This document shows, in pieces, positions 1-7,603 of a DNA stretch of 11,202 bases. The notes below the pieces were generated by a model. That model worked only from the letters and a program-made list of their open reading frames with translations. It was not told where the DNA came from and made no database searches. A program made the position numbers and the translations under genes. Source of the stretch: Candidatus Aminicenantota bacterium (GTDB lineage: Bacteria; Acidobacteriota; Aminicenantia; Aminicenantales; Aminicenantaceae); the NCBI GenBank assembly GCA_030670375.1, contig DAOVBT010000029.1, forward strand, positions 1-11,202, given 5' to 3'. Positions within the stretch are counted from its first letter, which is position 1; every line of letters begins with the position of its first letter.

Positions 1-163
1 AGAGATGAACGAATTCCTCCAGTGGGTGAAGAAAAATCCTCCTCCCGGAAAGACAGAACTCCCCATAGAGCGCGAGAAACTGAAGGCTATTCGCAAAACT
101 CTCCAGGGTATCATCGTCTTTCATATGGAACGGGAACCCAAAAGCCTCCGCTTCCTTAAATGA
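1..163 (+). CDS. recO: C-terminal end of a RecO-like DNA repair protein (partial)
   Basis: An open frame runs in from the left edge (first complete codon at base 2) and stops at TGA 161-163, giving about 53 residues. The tail ends in HMEREPKSLRFLK, which resembles the usual RecO C-terminus, where a helix is followed by a K-S-x-x-F/L motif (E. coli RecO has a comparable KSRELF). RecO loads RecA onto gapped DNA together with RecR in the cytoplasm. The zinc-binding and OB-fold parts lie outside the window, so the name rests only on the terminal motif and overall basic, helical character. It could equally be the end of another small basic protein. No terminator hairpin follows; the next promoter starts two bases after the stop codon. 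Confidence 0.45.
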   Translation, partial: EMNEFLQWVKKNPPPGKTELPIEREKLKAIRKTLQGIIVFHMEREPKSLRFLK

Positions 164-164
164 C

Positions 165-193
165 TTGTCCTTTTGAGGTTATTTTACTATAGT
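165..193 (+). promoter_or_regulatory. Sigma-70-type promoter for the S46 peptidase gene
   Basis: TTGTCC (165-170) and TATAGT (188-193) are separated by exactly 17 bp and match the consensus hexamers at 4/6 and 5/6 positions. The predicted transcription start is near 200, leaving a 5' leader of about 45 nt before the ATG at 245. A small inverted repeat, ATTTCG (194-199) with CGAAAT (215-220), overlaps the predicted start and could be an operator or a leader hairpin. Assigned by eye. Confidence 0.55.
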
Positions 194-244
194 ATTTCGT
201 TTTATATGACGAATCGAAATCACTAAAAAAAAGGAGATCAAACG

Positions 245-2398
245 ATGAAACTTCGAAAATTATTTTTATTCATTCCCTTTATCCTCGCCCTGATTATGCC
301 ATCCCCTGCCGATGAGGGCATGTGGATGCCTCACCAGATGACAGGCCTAAACTTGAAGTCGCTGGGTCTGCAAATGAATCCAGAGGACCTTTATAAAAAG
401 GATGGGACGGGTTTGATGAGCGCCGTTGTCCACCTGGGAGGAGGAAGTGGAGAATTTGTCAGCAAGGAAGGGCTCATCCTTACCAATCACCATGTGGCCT
501 TTGGGCCACTCCAGCGCGCCTCAACACCCGAAAAAGACTATATACAAAATGGATTTATTGCCTGGACAAAACAACAAGAAATCCCATCCAAGGGCTCTCA
601 TGCAGATGTGCTGCTCGGATATGAAGAAATCACCGAAAGAGTCATTTCTGCATTAAAACCTTCCATGTCTTACCGTCAGAAATACGAAGCTTTAGAAAAA
701 GTAAAAAAGAATATCATTGCAGAAGCAGAAAAACAGGGGACGGATATCCGTGCAAGAGTGGCCAGCATGTACAGTGGAAATCAGTTCTATCTTTACCTGT
801 TTAAAAGATTAAAGGATATCCGAATTGTCTATGCTCCTCCGAGAGATCTCGGCAACTATGGGGGAGATATCGACAATTGGATGTGGCCACGGCATACTTG
901 TGATTTCGCCTTCTTCAGAGCCTATGTGTCGAAAGATAACATCGGCGTGGATTACAGCCCGGACAATATCCCTTTTCAGCCAAAATCCATCTTGAAAATT
1001 TCCTTGGAGGGATTCCAGAAAAATGATTTTTCATTCGTCATGGGTTTCCCCGGAAGAACCTACCGCAATTATACCCTCTCTGAGTTGGAATCCGATATCG
1101 ATTACATGAAAAAGAGAATCACCCTTTACTCTGATATCATTGTTTTTCTGGAAAAAGCCGGTGAAAATAACAGGGAAATTCAAATCAAATATGCTAGAAG
1201 CATCAATGGCCTGAATAACTCGCTCAAAAATTACAGGGGCAAAATCGAGGGGATGGAAAACATCGCGATTCTTGATAAGAAAAATGATCAGGGAAAGGAA
1301 TTCCTGGATTGGGTGAAGCAAGATGCAGATAGGCAGAAAAAGTATGCCAATGTCCTTGATGACATAGAAATCTTCATGAAGAAATACAGAATTCATTCAG
1401 AAAAAAGCAATTTGCTCAGCCAGTTCGTAAGTTCTCGCCTGGGATCAGCGCTGCTAGCGCAGGCCCATACAATCTACCGGACTGTCGAGGAGAGACAAAA
1501 ACCTGATATCGAGAGAGAACCAGGATTTCAAGAGAGGGATTTATCCGACATCAAACAACGCATCGAGCTCGCAGAGAAAGGGTACGACCTTAAAACCGAC
1601 AGAGCTTTCTTAACCTATCGGCTCAAAAGTCTGGTGGATTACCCTTGGGAACAGATACCTGAAGCCTTCAAAAATCTTTTGGCCAAACCTTCAAACGAGG
1701 CTTTCGAACGATATGTGGATAATCTCTACGACAAGACTTCTCTCGCCGACAAGGCAGTGTGTCTCAAGCTCCTTGAGACGAAACCGAAAGAACTCTTAAG
1801 ACTTGACGATCCCTTATTGAATCTAGCGGCTGATCTTGAAAAAGAAATGAAAGAACTCAGGGAGGAGAGCAAAATCCTCAGTCAAGAAAAATTGGACCTC
1901 AAGAAAATCTTTTTGGATGGCCTGCTCGCTCAAAAACAAGGTAGGATTGCTCCGGATGCCAACTCAACCATCCGCTTCACCTATGGTTTCATCAGAGGAT
2001 ACGTTCCCAGGGATGCTGTATTCTACCTCCCCCAAACTACTTTGAAGGGTGTTATCGAGAAAGAAACAGGAAAATTTCCTTTTCATGTGCCTCCCAAATT
2101 AAAGGCGTTACATAAAAAAGCTGACTTTGGACAATATGTCGACGAAAAACTCAATGATATTCCGGCCTGCTTTTTAAACACCACCAATGTCACCGGCGGA
2201 AGCTCAGGTTCGCCTACCCTGAACGCCAAAGGAGAACAGATCGGCATCATTTTTGACATGACATACGAGAGTGTGACAGGAGATTTTTATGTCATTCCTG
2301 AGCTTCAGCGGACAATCAGTGTGGACATCCGGTATGTGCTGTTCATCACTGATAAATTTTCGGGAGCTACTCACCTCATTGCCGAAATGGGTTTATAG
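245..2398 (+). CDS. Exported S46-family dipeptidyl-peptidase (DPP7/DPP11-like serine exopeptidase)
   Basis: A 717-residue protein, the normal length for peptidase family S46, whose members remove dipeptides from the N-terminus of oligopeptides in the periplasm. Residues 1-22 form a signal peptide (KLRK, then a hydrophobic core, then SPA before DEGMW). The chymotrypsin-like catalytic set is complete: His83 in TNHHV, Asp219 in RHTCDF and Ser654 in GGSSGSP. Asn210-Trp211 (GDIDNWMWPR) and Asp671 correspond to the family residues that hold the substrate N-terminus; the NGLNNSLKNYRGK stretch (about 320-332) is also typical. The residue that sets P1 preference (Gly in DPP7, Arg in DPP11) is Met672 here, so specificity is not predictable. 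NHHV replaces the usual NHHC. The start is supported by AAGGAGAT (231-238) 6 nt upstream of the ATG. The gene has its own promoter and converges on the GT39-TPR gene. Confidence 0.93.
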   Translation: MKLRKLFLFIPFILALIMPSPADEGMWMPHQMTGLNLKSLGLQMNPEDLYKKDGTGLMSAVVHLGGGSGEFVSKEGLILTNHHVAFGPLQRASTPEKDYIQNGFIAWTKQQEIPSKGSHADVLLGYEEITERVISALKPSMSYRQKYEALEKVKKNIIAEAEKQGTDIRARVASMYSGNQFYLYLFKRLKDIRIVYAPPRDLGNYGGDIDNWMWPRHTCDFAFFRAYVSKDNIGVDYSPDNIPFQPKSILKISLEGFQKNDFSFVMGFPGRTYRNYTLSELESDIDYMKKRITLYSDIIVFLEKAGENNREIQIKYARSINGLNNSLKNYRGKIEGMENIAILDKKNDQGKEFLDWVKQDADRQKKYANVLDDIEIFMKKYRIHSEKSNLLSQFVSSRLGSALLAQAHTIYRTVEERQKPDIEREPGFQERDLSDIKQRIELAEKGYDLKTDRAFLTYRLKSLVDYPWEQIPEAFKNLLAKPSNEAFERYVDNLYDKTSLADKAVCLKLLETKPKELLRLDDPLLNLAADLEKEMKELREESKILSQEKLDLKKIFLDGLLAQKQGRIAPDANSTIRFTYGFIRGYVPRDAVFYLPQTTLKGVIEKETGKFPFHVPPKLKALHKKADFGQYVDEKLNDIPACFLNTTNVTGGSSGSPTLNAKGEQIGIIFDMTYESVTGDFYVIPELQRTISVDIRYVLFITDKFSGATHLIAEMGL

Positions 2399-2407
2399 TT
2401 TCGAAGA

Positions 2408-4195
2408 TTATTCTTTTTTAAATATCCGATCCAATCGGGAGCGGAAGCGGACTGCCGGAGGCCAATCGGGAGCAAGTTGAAGCACTTTTTTGTTGATTTC
2501 CAATGCCTCTCGGAATTGTTTTTTCATGGCCAGAAGTATGGCTTTGTTATGAAGGGCCTCGATATTTTCGGCGTTTATCTCTAAGGCCCGGTCAAAGGCC
2601 TTCTCGGCCTCATCGAAATTCCCTTGCACAACATAAACGCCACCGATATTGGCATGAACACCTTCTGCTCCGGACTCGATAGCTTCCGCTTTTTTATACC
2701 AATCCAGGGCCTCGTCCCATCTTTTTTCTTCAGCGGCAAGATTTCCGAGATTGATACAGGAGAGAAAATCATTGGGATTGGCGGAATAGGCATTCTTGTA
2801 GTTCTGCTCGGCTAGGGCTGTGTTTCCCATTCTTTCGTAGACCAAAGCCAAGTTATAAAACACAAGGTCTTGTTTCGGTTTTGGATTCACAAAAAGAGGC
2901 GCTCCCAACGCCAAAACAACAAGCCCCAGAACCATCACACTTTGCCTTCGATTTTGATTCCAAGATGCAAAAACGGACCCAATCCCTGCAGCTCCTATGA
3001 GAATTAGTCCCGGAACCGCAGGCAATCTGTATCGAGAAAAGAGAAAAAACACAGCGGTCGAAGCCATCCACATCACGACAAACAAAAGAACTGGAAAAAA
3101 CTTTTGGAGCCGCCGTCTAATAAACCACAATCCGATGAGCGCCAAAAAGGATATGCTGCCAAATTCGAAGAGGGGCAGTTTATGGATGACAGAGGTCTGT
3201 TTGACATAGTAATAATCGACCGCATCCGGCCACTCATACCAACTCCAGAACATCCGGACTTTTTTTGCCTGAAGTCTCAAGAAATCAGCAGGATTCTTTT
3301 TTGCCCAGTCGAGGGATTTACGCAGCCAGAAATTGGAGACCTCATAAGGTTCAAGTTGCCTTCCCATCTCTTTTTCCGCAAGCCGGATGGGTTCGGTTCT
3401 CTCGTAGGCAGGGACTTGTTTGCCCGGAGAGAGGGACCGATACGTTCCCGTCGCCTGGGGATTGTTTCCTATATAAAAATTCACGCCTCCTTGGAACGTT
3501 GTGGGCAAAAAATTGCCTCCCACTTTCCAATTGCGAAAAGCCACAGGGGTAAGAATAATCACAACTCCTAATACAAAAACGAGGCCACGAAGGAAAAAGG
3601 CAGAGAATCTCTCCCGCGGCCGAATGGCAAGAAGAATCAGAAAAGGAATGATCAGCAGCATGTTCTCACGCAACAAGGAGAGGACTCCACAGATAATTCC
3701 CGCCCATACCCAAAGAGCTATCCCTTTTTTCTCTCTGGCTTCAACCAGAGTCCAGAACAACAAACACACCAGTGTGACAGCCAAGGATTCCTTGAGCAGC
3801 TGAACATCATAGAAAAGATAAACGCCATACGAAGCCGAGAGTGCCGCGGCAACAAGCCCGACTTTTTCACCAGCTATCTTTTTTCCTGCACGGTAGAGGG
3901 CATAGATTCCCAACAGGCTTAAAACAATCTGGATAAGGTAAACGGCATCCAGGGAATGGCCAAAAAGGGTGTAAACAACCGCAAGGAAATAAGGATACAA
4001 GGGAGCTTGGAAAAAGACTTCCGAACCCAGCCAATTGCCTCCAGCAATTTCCCCGGCCCATCGATCATACTCTTCACTATCCATGACGAGCTGGGCAAAA
4101 AACGGATCCTCCCGAACATCCAACCAGTGTGACAGGCGCAAAATAAGAGCCAGAAGAAGGATGACGATCAGGATGATTTTTTCTTTTTTATTCAT
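2408..4195 (-). CDS. GT39-like membrane glycosyltransferase with C-terminal TPR repeats
   Basis: A 595-residue polytopic protein. Eleven or twelve hydrophobic segments (first at about 6-23, last at about 419-436) are followed by four TPR units at roughly 444-475, 476-508, 512-545 and 546-578 with the usual A/G/Y/A-P pattern. The first extracytoplasmic loop holds DSEEY (39-43), matching the acidic catalytic motif of GT39/ArnT/PMT enzymes, and AP-LYPYF follows at 64-70. SRYRLPAVPG near 387-396 resembles the late loop motif of these proteins. Such enzymes transfer sugar from a polyprenyl-phosphate carrier to lipid or protein on the outer face of the inner membrane; the acceptor is unknown. I chose the ATG at 4195, 5 bp after the stop of the M24 gene, over an upstream frame extension to 4249 that overlaps that gene by about 50 bp and lacks a ribosome site. 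The chosen start also has a weak Shine-Dalgarno, so translation is probably coupled. Confidence 0.8.
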   Translation of the reverse strand: MNKKEKIILIVILLLALILRLSHWLDVREDPFFAQLVMDSEEYDRWAGEIAGGNWLGSEVFFQAPLYPYFLAVVYTLFGHSLDAVYLIQIVLSLLGIYALYRAGKKIAGEKVGLVAAALSASYGVYLFYDVQLLKESLAVTLVCLLFWTLVEAREKKGIALWVWAGIICGVLSLLRENMLLIIPFLILLAIRPRERFSAFFLRGLVFVLGVVIILTPVAFRNWKVGGNFLPTTFQGGVNFYIGNNPQATGTYRSLSPGKQVPAYERTEPIRLAEKEMGRQLEPYEVSNFWLRKSLDWAKKNPADFLRLQAKKVRMFWSWYEWPDAVDYYYVKQTSVIHKLPLFEFGSISFLALIGLWFIRRRLQKFFPVLLFVVMWMASTAVFFLFSRYRLPAVPGLILIGAAGIGSVFASWNQNRRQSVMVLGLVVLALGAPLFVNPKPKQDLVFYNLALVYERMGNTALAEQNYKNAYSANPNDFLSCINLGNLAAEEKRWDEALDWYKKAEAIESGAEGVHANIGGVYVVQGNFDEAEKAFDRALEINAENIEALHNKAILLAMKKQFREALEINKKVLQLAPDWPPAVRFRSRLDRIFKKE

Positions 4196-4200
4196 TTCTG

Positions 4201-5568
4201 TTATTTGATCAGCAACAGATCTATCTGATGGCCATCTACCCACTTGCATCCTTTATGCGTAAATACCCCATTTTCCTCAAAGCCAATCCGCACATCCTGG
4301 CCATCCCATTCTGGTACACTGGTAGTGCTGCTAAATTCGATGGCAAAAACGGTGTTGTAATACAGCGGATAATCCATTTGTTTCTCGATTCCCTCGGGCG
4401 CTCTTCCCAAAGGCCGCGCATCCAACTGACAGCCTGCGCCATGTCCATGAAATCCGACGGGATGAGAGTAAATGAGAGGCTTTAATCCCTCTGCTTCAGC
4501 CTTGCGCATTGCGCTCTCCGTGATCTGTTTGCCGCTCCTTCCGAGCTGAAATTCACTCATGAATACCTCACCAACCCGATTGGCCCGACGCAATGCCTCC
4601 TTTAAACCTTCTGGCGCATCCTCTTCACCTATTTTGCACACATAGGCCTGCCATTGCATATCCGTACACATCCCAAGATATTTAATACCCATATCGCAGT
4701 GAAGAAGGTCTCCTCTACGGATGACGCTTCTGTCATCACTGTACTTTGCGGATTCACTCTTGTGTCTTTTGATAGAGATCGAAGGCTGAAACCATGTATC
4801 CAGTTTCAACTCCCGGAACTTATCCCTTATCCACCAGACAACATCATCTGGCGTGGTGATATCCGGAGTGATAACTTTGTTCGAAAAAAATTCCCTGATG
4901 ACATCATGAGCGATACCACAGATGTGCCTGTAAGCGCCCAATTCCATCGGACTCCTGGTCTCGAGCCATCCCACGCATAGGTTCTCGGCCGGGACAAATC
5001 GCGAAGAGAATTCAGATCCAAGAGCTTTTTTCAACTTTTCTCTGAGGCTTACACTCAGACCATCCCCGAAGGCCCATCTTGAAGAGACGTTTATCCCGAT
5101 TTTTTTCGGATCGCGTCTTTTGATGAAATCCGCCAAACTCTCAAACTGCAGTTTCTTTTTATCGACCCAAGTGGATTTGTACCATTCCCCCATACCGTAG
5201 TAACTCCCGCTCAATCTCTCCACTCCAAGCTCTTCCCCACGGTCATGAAAAATAAGAATCGAGGTTCGTCTGGCATACATAACAGGCTCAGGAACAAGGC
5301 TCATGTAAACGGGATCCTCATTGTACTCTCTGTTGATCACGAGCCACATATCGATGCCTTCTCTCCGCATCAGTCCTGGGATGATATTCTCCAAGCGCCA
5401 TTTCAACCATTCATTCATTACACGCGCCCGATCTCTTTCGGACAAGATATTCTGGCTATCATCGACAGCGGTCACTCCACGATCTCCGGGAATGGCAGGG
5501 ATCGCCAGGAGCAGGATTAGGGCAACGCAAAAAATGCGGAAAGACTGCCAATGGTTTTGTCTGGTCAT
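4201..5568 (-). CDS. Exported M24-family metallopeptidase (Xaa-Pro aminopeptidase/dipeptidase-like)
   Basis: A 455-residue protein with an N-terminal hydrophobic signal (about residues 10-28), so probably periplasmic, whereas most aminopeptidase P enzymes are cytoplasmic. The C-terminal pita-bread domain carries the family's five metal ligands: Asp292 (HCDMGIKY), Asp303 (CTDMQ), a His in GFHGHGAG (His376 fits best), Glu411 (AIEFSS) and Glu431 or Glu432 (GFEENGVFTHKG). Residues about 45-215 form the creatinase-like N-terminal domain. These enzymes cleave an N-terminal residue next to proline, or Xaa-Pro dipeptides, with two divalent metal ions; exact specificity cannot be read here. The start has a strong Shine-Dalgarno, AAGGAGGG (5583-5576), 7 nt before the ATG. 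It is the first gene of a two-gene operon with the GT39-TPR gene and is divergent from the amidohydrolase. Confidence 0.88.
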   Translation of the reverse strand: MTRQNHWQSFRIFCVALILLLAIPAIPGDRGVTAVDDSQNILSERDRARVMNEWLKWRLENIIPGLMRREGIDMWLVINREYNEDPVYMSLVPEPVMYARRTSILIFHDRGEELGVERLSGSYYGMGEWYKSTWVDKKKLQFESLADFIKRRDPKKIGINVSSRWAFGDGLSVSLREKLKKALGSEFSSRFVPAENLCVGWLETRSPMELGAYRHICGIAHDVIREFFSNKVITPDITTPDDVVWWIRDKFRELKLDTWFQPSISIKRHKSESAKYSDDRSVIRRGDLLHCDMGIKYLGMCTDMQWQAYVCKIGEEDAPEGLKEALRRANRVGEVFMSEFQLGRSGKQITESAMRKAEAEGLKPLIYSHPVGFHGHGAGCQLDARPLGRAPEGIEKQMDYPLYYNTVFAIEFSSTTSVPEWDGQDVRIGFEENGVFTHKGCKWVDGHQIDLLLIK

Positions 5569-5617
5569 TTCATAACCCTCCTTTTTGAAGGGAAATTTTC
5601 TCTAATATTGTGTATGA

Positions 5618-5644
5618 ATAGGAGAATTGTTATTCCTCTCCTAT
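5618..5644. repeat. Inverted repeat at the predicted M24 transcription start
   Basis: ATAGGAG (5618-5624) and CTCCTAT (5638-5644) are perfect inverted arms around 13 nt. The inner bases GAAT (5624-5627) and ATTC (5632-5635) can extend the pairing with a small bulge. It lies directly downstream of the minus-strand -10 element, so it could be an operator for a repressor or a hairpin at the 5' end of the M24 mRNA. Confidence 0.4.
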
Positions 5645-5673
5645 ATTACATTCATTTCCTGCACAACTGTCAA
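5645..5673 (-). promoter_or_regulatory. Sigma-70-type promoter for the M24-GT39 operon
   Basis: On the minus strand, a perfect TTGACA (5673-5668) is followed after 17 bp by TGTAAT (5650-5645), 5/6 to consensus. Transcription would start near 5638, giving a leader of about 70 nt with the strong Shine-Dalgarno at 5583-5576. A second, divergent promoter lies about 50 bp to the right. Confidence 0.65.
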
Positions 5674-5719
5674 TACTACTTTCTCGCCAACAAAAATTTA
5701 AGGGTTAAGCGGGCCGTCT

Positions 5720-5749
5720 TTTACATTTTTTTTGAATCAGGGATATAAT
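5720..5749 (+). promoter_or_regulatory. Sigma-70-type promoter for the amidohydrolase gene
   Basis: TTTACA (5720-5725, 5/6) is followed after 18 bp by a perfect TATAAT (5744-5749). The predicted start near 5756 gives a leader of about 47 nt ending in GAGGAGGG (5792-5799) just before the ATG at 5803. The promoter is back-to-back with that of the M24 operon, so one regulator could act on both. Confidence 0.65.
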
Positions 5750-5802
5750 CGACGAGGCTTGATACAAACCAGAAAAGAATGAAAAATCACTGAGGAGGGA
5801 GA

Positions 5803-7590
5803 ATGAAACGATCAATAAGTCCGCATCATACTTTCCTGGGTTTATTCTTCACATTTTTGTTGCTGGTGAATATAGTAAGTTGCACAAAGGAGCAAATCAC
5901 ACCAGCCGATTTAGTGCTGATGAACGGGGAAATTTTTACGGCCGATGTCGATAATCCTTCGGCGAAAGCCCTGGCAATCACAGGAAACAAACTCACAGCC
6001 GTACTTTCTGAAAATGCAAGGGCTGAAAAATACATCGGAGACAAAACAAAGGTTATCGATTTGGAGGGCAAATTTGTCACTCCAGGGATTATCGACGGCC
6101 ATGTCCATTTTAACCGAGCGGGATCCTTGATCATCGATGCCAATCTGATGACGGTATCCGATGAAAAGGGGCTGAGGGAAGAGATCGGCCGGGTTGCCGA
6201 GTTGTTGGAACAGGAAGAATGGATCACGAGAGGCCTTTGGGGGGCATACGAACAATGGACCCTGGGAGATGCCGGTGATGACACTTCTGGCAAAGCGGAA
6301 GCCTGGCGACCCAATAGGTCGATGATCGATGACCTGACTCCTGATAATCCTTGTTTGCTCTGCCGGTTCGATTACAAAGAGTGGTTGGTAAACACGGCAG
6401 CCTTAAAAGCCGCAGGAATGGAAAACGAAAAAATCGAAGGGATGGAGATCGGTGGAGACGGGAAGCCCACAGGAGTTATATTCGGAGAGACTCCTGCATT
6501 GAAGCGGTTACGGCAAGCGGTCAAACCAAAATCTCACAAAAGAATGCTGGATGAAAATCGTGCTGCCCTAAAAGCGCTCCGAGAAGCGGGAGTGGTGGAA
6601 ATTCACGATATCGCCACTCCCGAGCAAACCAAGCGTTTCATCGAACTGCAAGAAAGCGGCGAACTGACCTGCCGCGTGTGGCTGAGACCCGACCTCTCTC
6701 GTGGCGCAAAACTGAAAGAGCAGGGACTCACCATAGGGCTTCACCCAAAGTCCAAGCAAAAGGACATGTGGCTAAGGTATGGGGCCTTAAAGGGCTACAT
6801 CGACGGCATCATGGGCACACACGGGGCCCTTTTTTTTGAACCTTATGACGACCAACCCGGCAACTACGGGAACTGGCGCCGTCACACATCTGATGATCCT
6901 GAATTCAAAATCGGAAACATGGAGAAAATGTACAATCTCATAAAAGTGGGCATAGAGGGAAGATTCGTTCCCAATGTCCATGCCATCGGAACCAGAGGAG
7001 TGGCCGAGATGCTGGACTTGTACGAGAGGCTGAAAAACGAGGGTGAAGACCTGACCGGATACCGGGTCATTCATGCCCAGGTCATCAGGTCTCAGGATTT
7101 TTCCCGCTTCAAAGCTCTAAACGTCATAGCCGAGGTCAATCCCTACCACATCTCCGATGACATGCGCTGGATGGAGGAAAGAATCGGCCATGAACGGTGC
7201 AAGGGGGCTTATGCCTTTAAATCTTTGTTGGACAACGGCGCCATCCTCAGTTTCGGTTCCGACTGGCCGGGAACCAGCGCCGCACTTTACCACATGCATC
7301 CCAAATATTTGATTTATGCTGCTGTAGCGAGAAAAACTCTTAAGGGCACGCCTGAGGAGGGATGGTTCCCGGAACAGCGTATTTCCGTCGAAGATGCACT
7401 CAAGGCCTACACGATCAACAATGCTTATGCCACCTTCGAGGAGGACATTCGGGGATCTTTGGAGGAAGGCAAACTGGCAGATATAACCATTTTTGACAGA
7501 AATCTGTTGACCATTCCCGAAGATGAGATCCTCCAAGCTGAGGTCACTCACACGATCATCGACGGAAAGATCGTGTATAAAAAAGATTGA
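5803..7590 (+). CDS. YtcJ-like amidohydrolase (Amidohydro_3), predicted lipoprotein
   Basis: A 595-residue metal-dependent hydrolase of the Amidohydrolase_3 (YtcJ/NfdA-like) family. After a hydrophobic N-terminus comes a lipobox, IVSC with Cys27, so the mature enzyme is probably lipid-anchored to a membrane and faces the periplasm or surface; many relatives are cytoplasmic. Metal-site residues are all present: His100 and His102 (DGHVHF), Lys330 as the likely carbamylated lysine (LKGYIDG), His393 (VHAIGTRG), His424 (VIHAQ) and Asp487 (FGSDWPG). The N-terminal beta-sandwich strand (LVLMNGEIFT) and the C-terminal GSLEEGKLADITIFD motif are typical. Family members hydrolyse amide, carbamate or formamide bonds; the substrate here is unknown. 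The start is fixed by GGAGG 4 nt upstream. The gene is divergent from the M24 operon and convergent with the pilin-like operon. No terminator hairpin follows directly. Confidence 0.88.
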   Translation: MKRSISPHHTFLGLFFTFLLLVNIVSCTKEQITPADLVLMNGEIFTADVDNPSAKALAITGNKLTAVLSENARAEKYIGDKTKVIDLEGKFVTPGIIDGHVHFNRAGSLIIDANLMTVSDEKGLREEIGRVAELLEQEEWITRGLWGAYEQWTLGDAGDDTSGKAEAWRPNRSMIDDLTPDNPCLLCRFDYKEWLVNTAALKAAGMENEKIEGMEIGGDGKPTGVIFGETPALKRLRQAVKPKSHKRMLDENRAALKALREAGVVEIHDIATPEQTKRFIELQESGELTCRVWLRPDLSRGAKLKEQGLTIGLHPKSKQKDMWLRYGALKGYIDGIMGTHGALFFEPYDDQPGNYGNWRRHTSDDPEFKIGNMEKMYNLIKVGIEGRFVPNVHAIGTRGVAEMLDLYERLKNEGEDLTGYRVIHAQVIRSQDFSRFKALNVIAEVNPYHISDDMRWMEERIGHERCKGAYAFKSLLDNGAILSFGSDWPGTSAALYHMHPKYLIYAAVARKTLKGTPEEGWFPEQRISVEDALKAYTINNAYATFEEDIRGSLEEGKLADITIFDRNLLTIPEDEILQAEVTHTIIDGKIVYKKD

Positions 7591-7603
7591 GAAGAGGGGG
7601 GAG

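Noticed and set aside
2431..2473. 12-bp direct repeat CCAATCGGGAGC at 2431-2442 and 2462-2473.
   Set aside because: It lies inside the GT39-TPR coding sequence and the two copies are read in different frames (APDW and RSRLD contexts); most likely chance.
3104..3571. 155-residue plus-strand frame inside the GT39-TPR gene.
   Set aside because: Antisense shadow of a well-supported gene, with no start context.
4196..4249. Upstream extension of the GT39-TPR frame by 18 residues.
   Set aside because: The extension lacks a ribosome site, overlaps the M24 gene, and the added residues are polar while the hydrophobic first helix follows the ATG at 4195.
5565..5573. ATG-AAA-TGA mini-ORF overlapping the M24 start codon on the minus strand.
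   Set aside because: Its ATG lies only 2 nt from the Shine-Dalgarno, too close for efficient initiation; the ATG at 5568 has ideal spacing.
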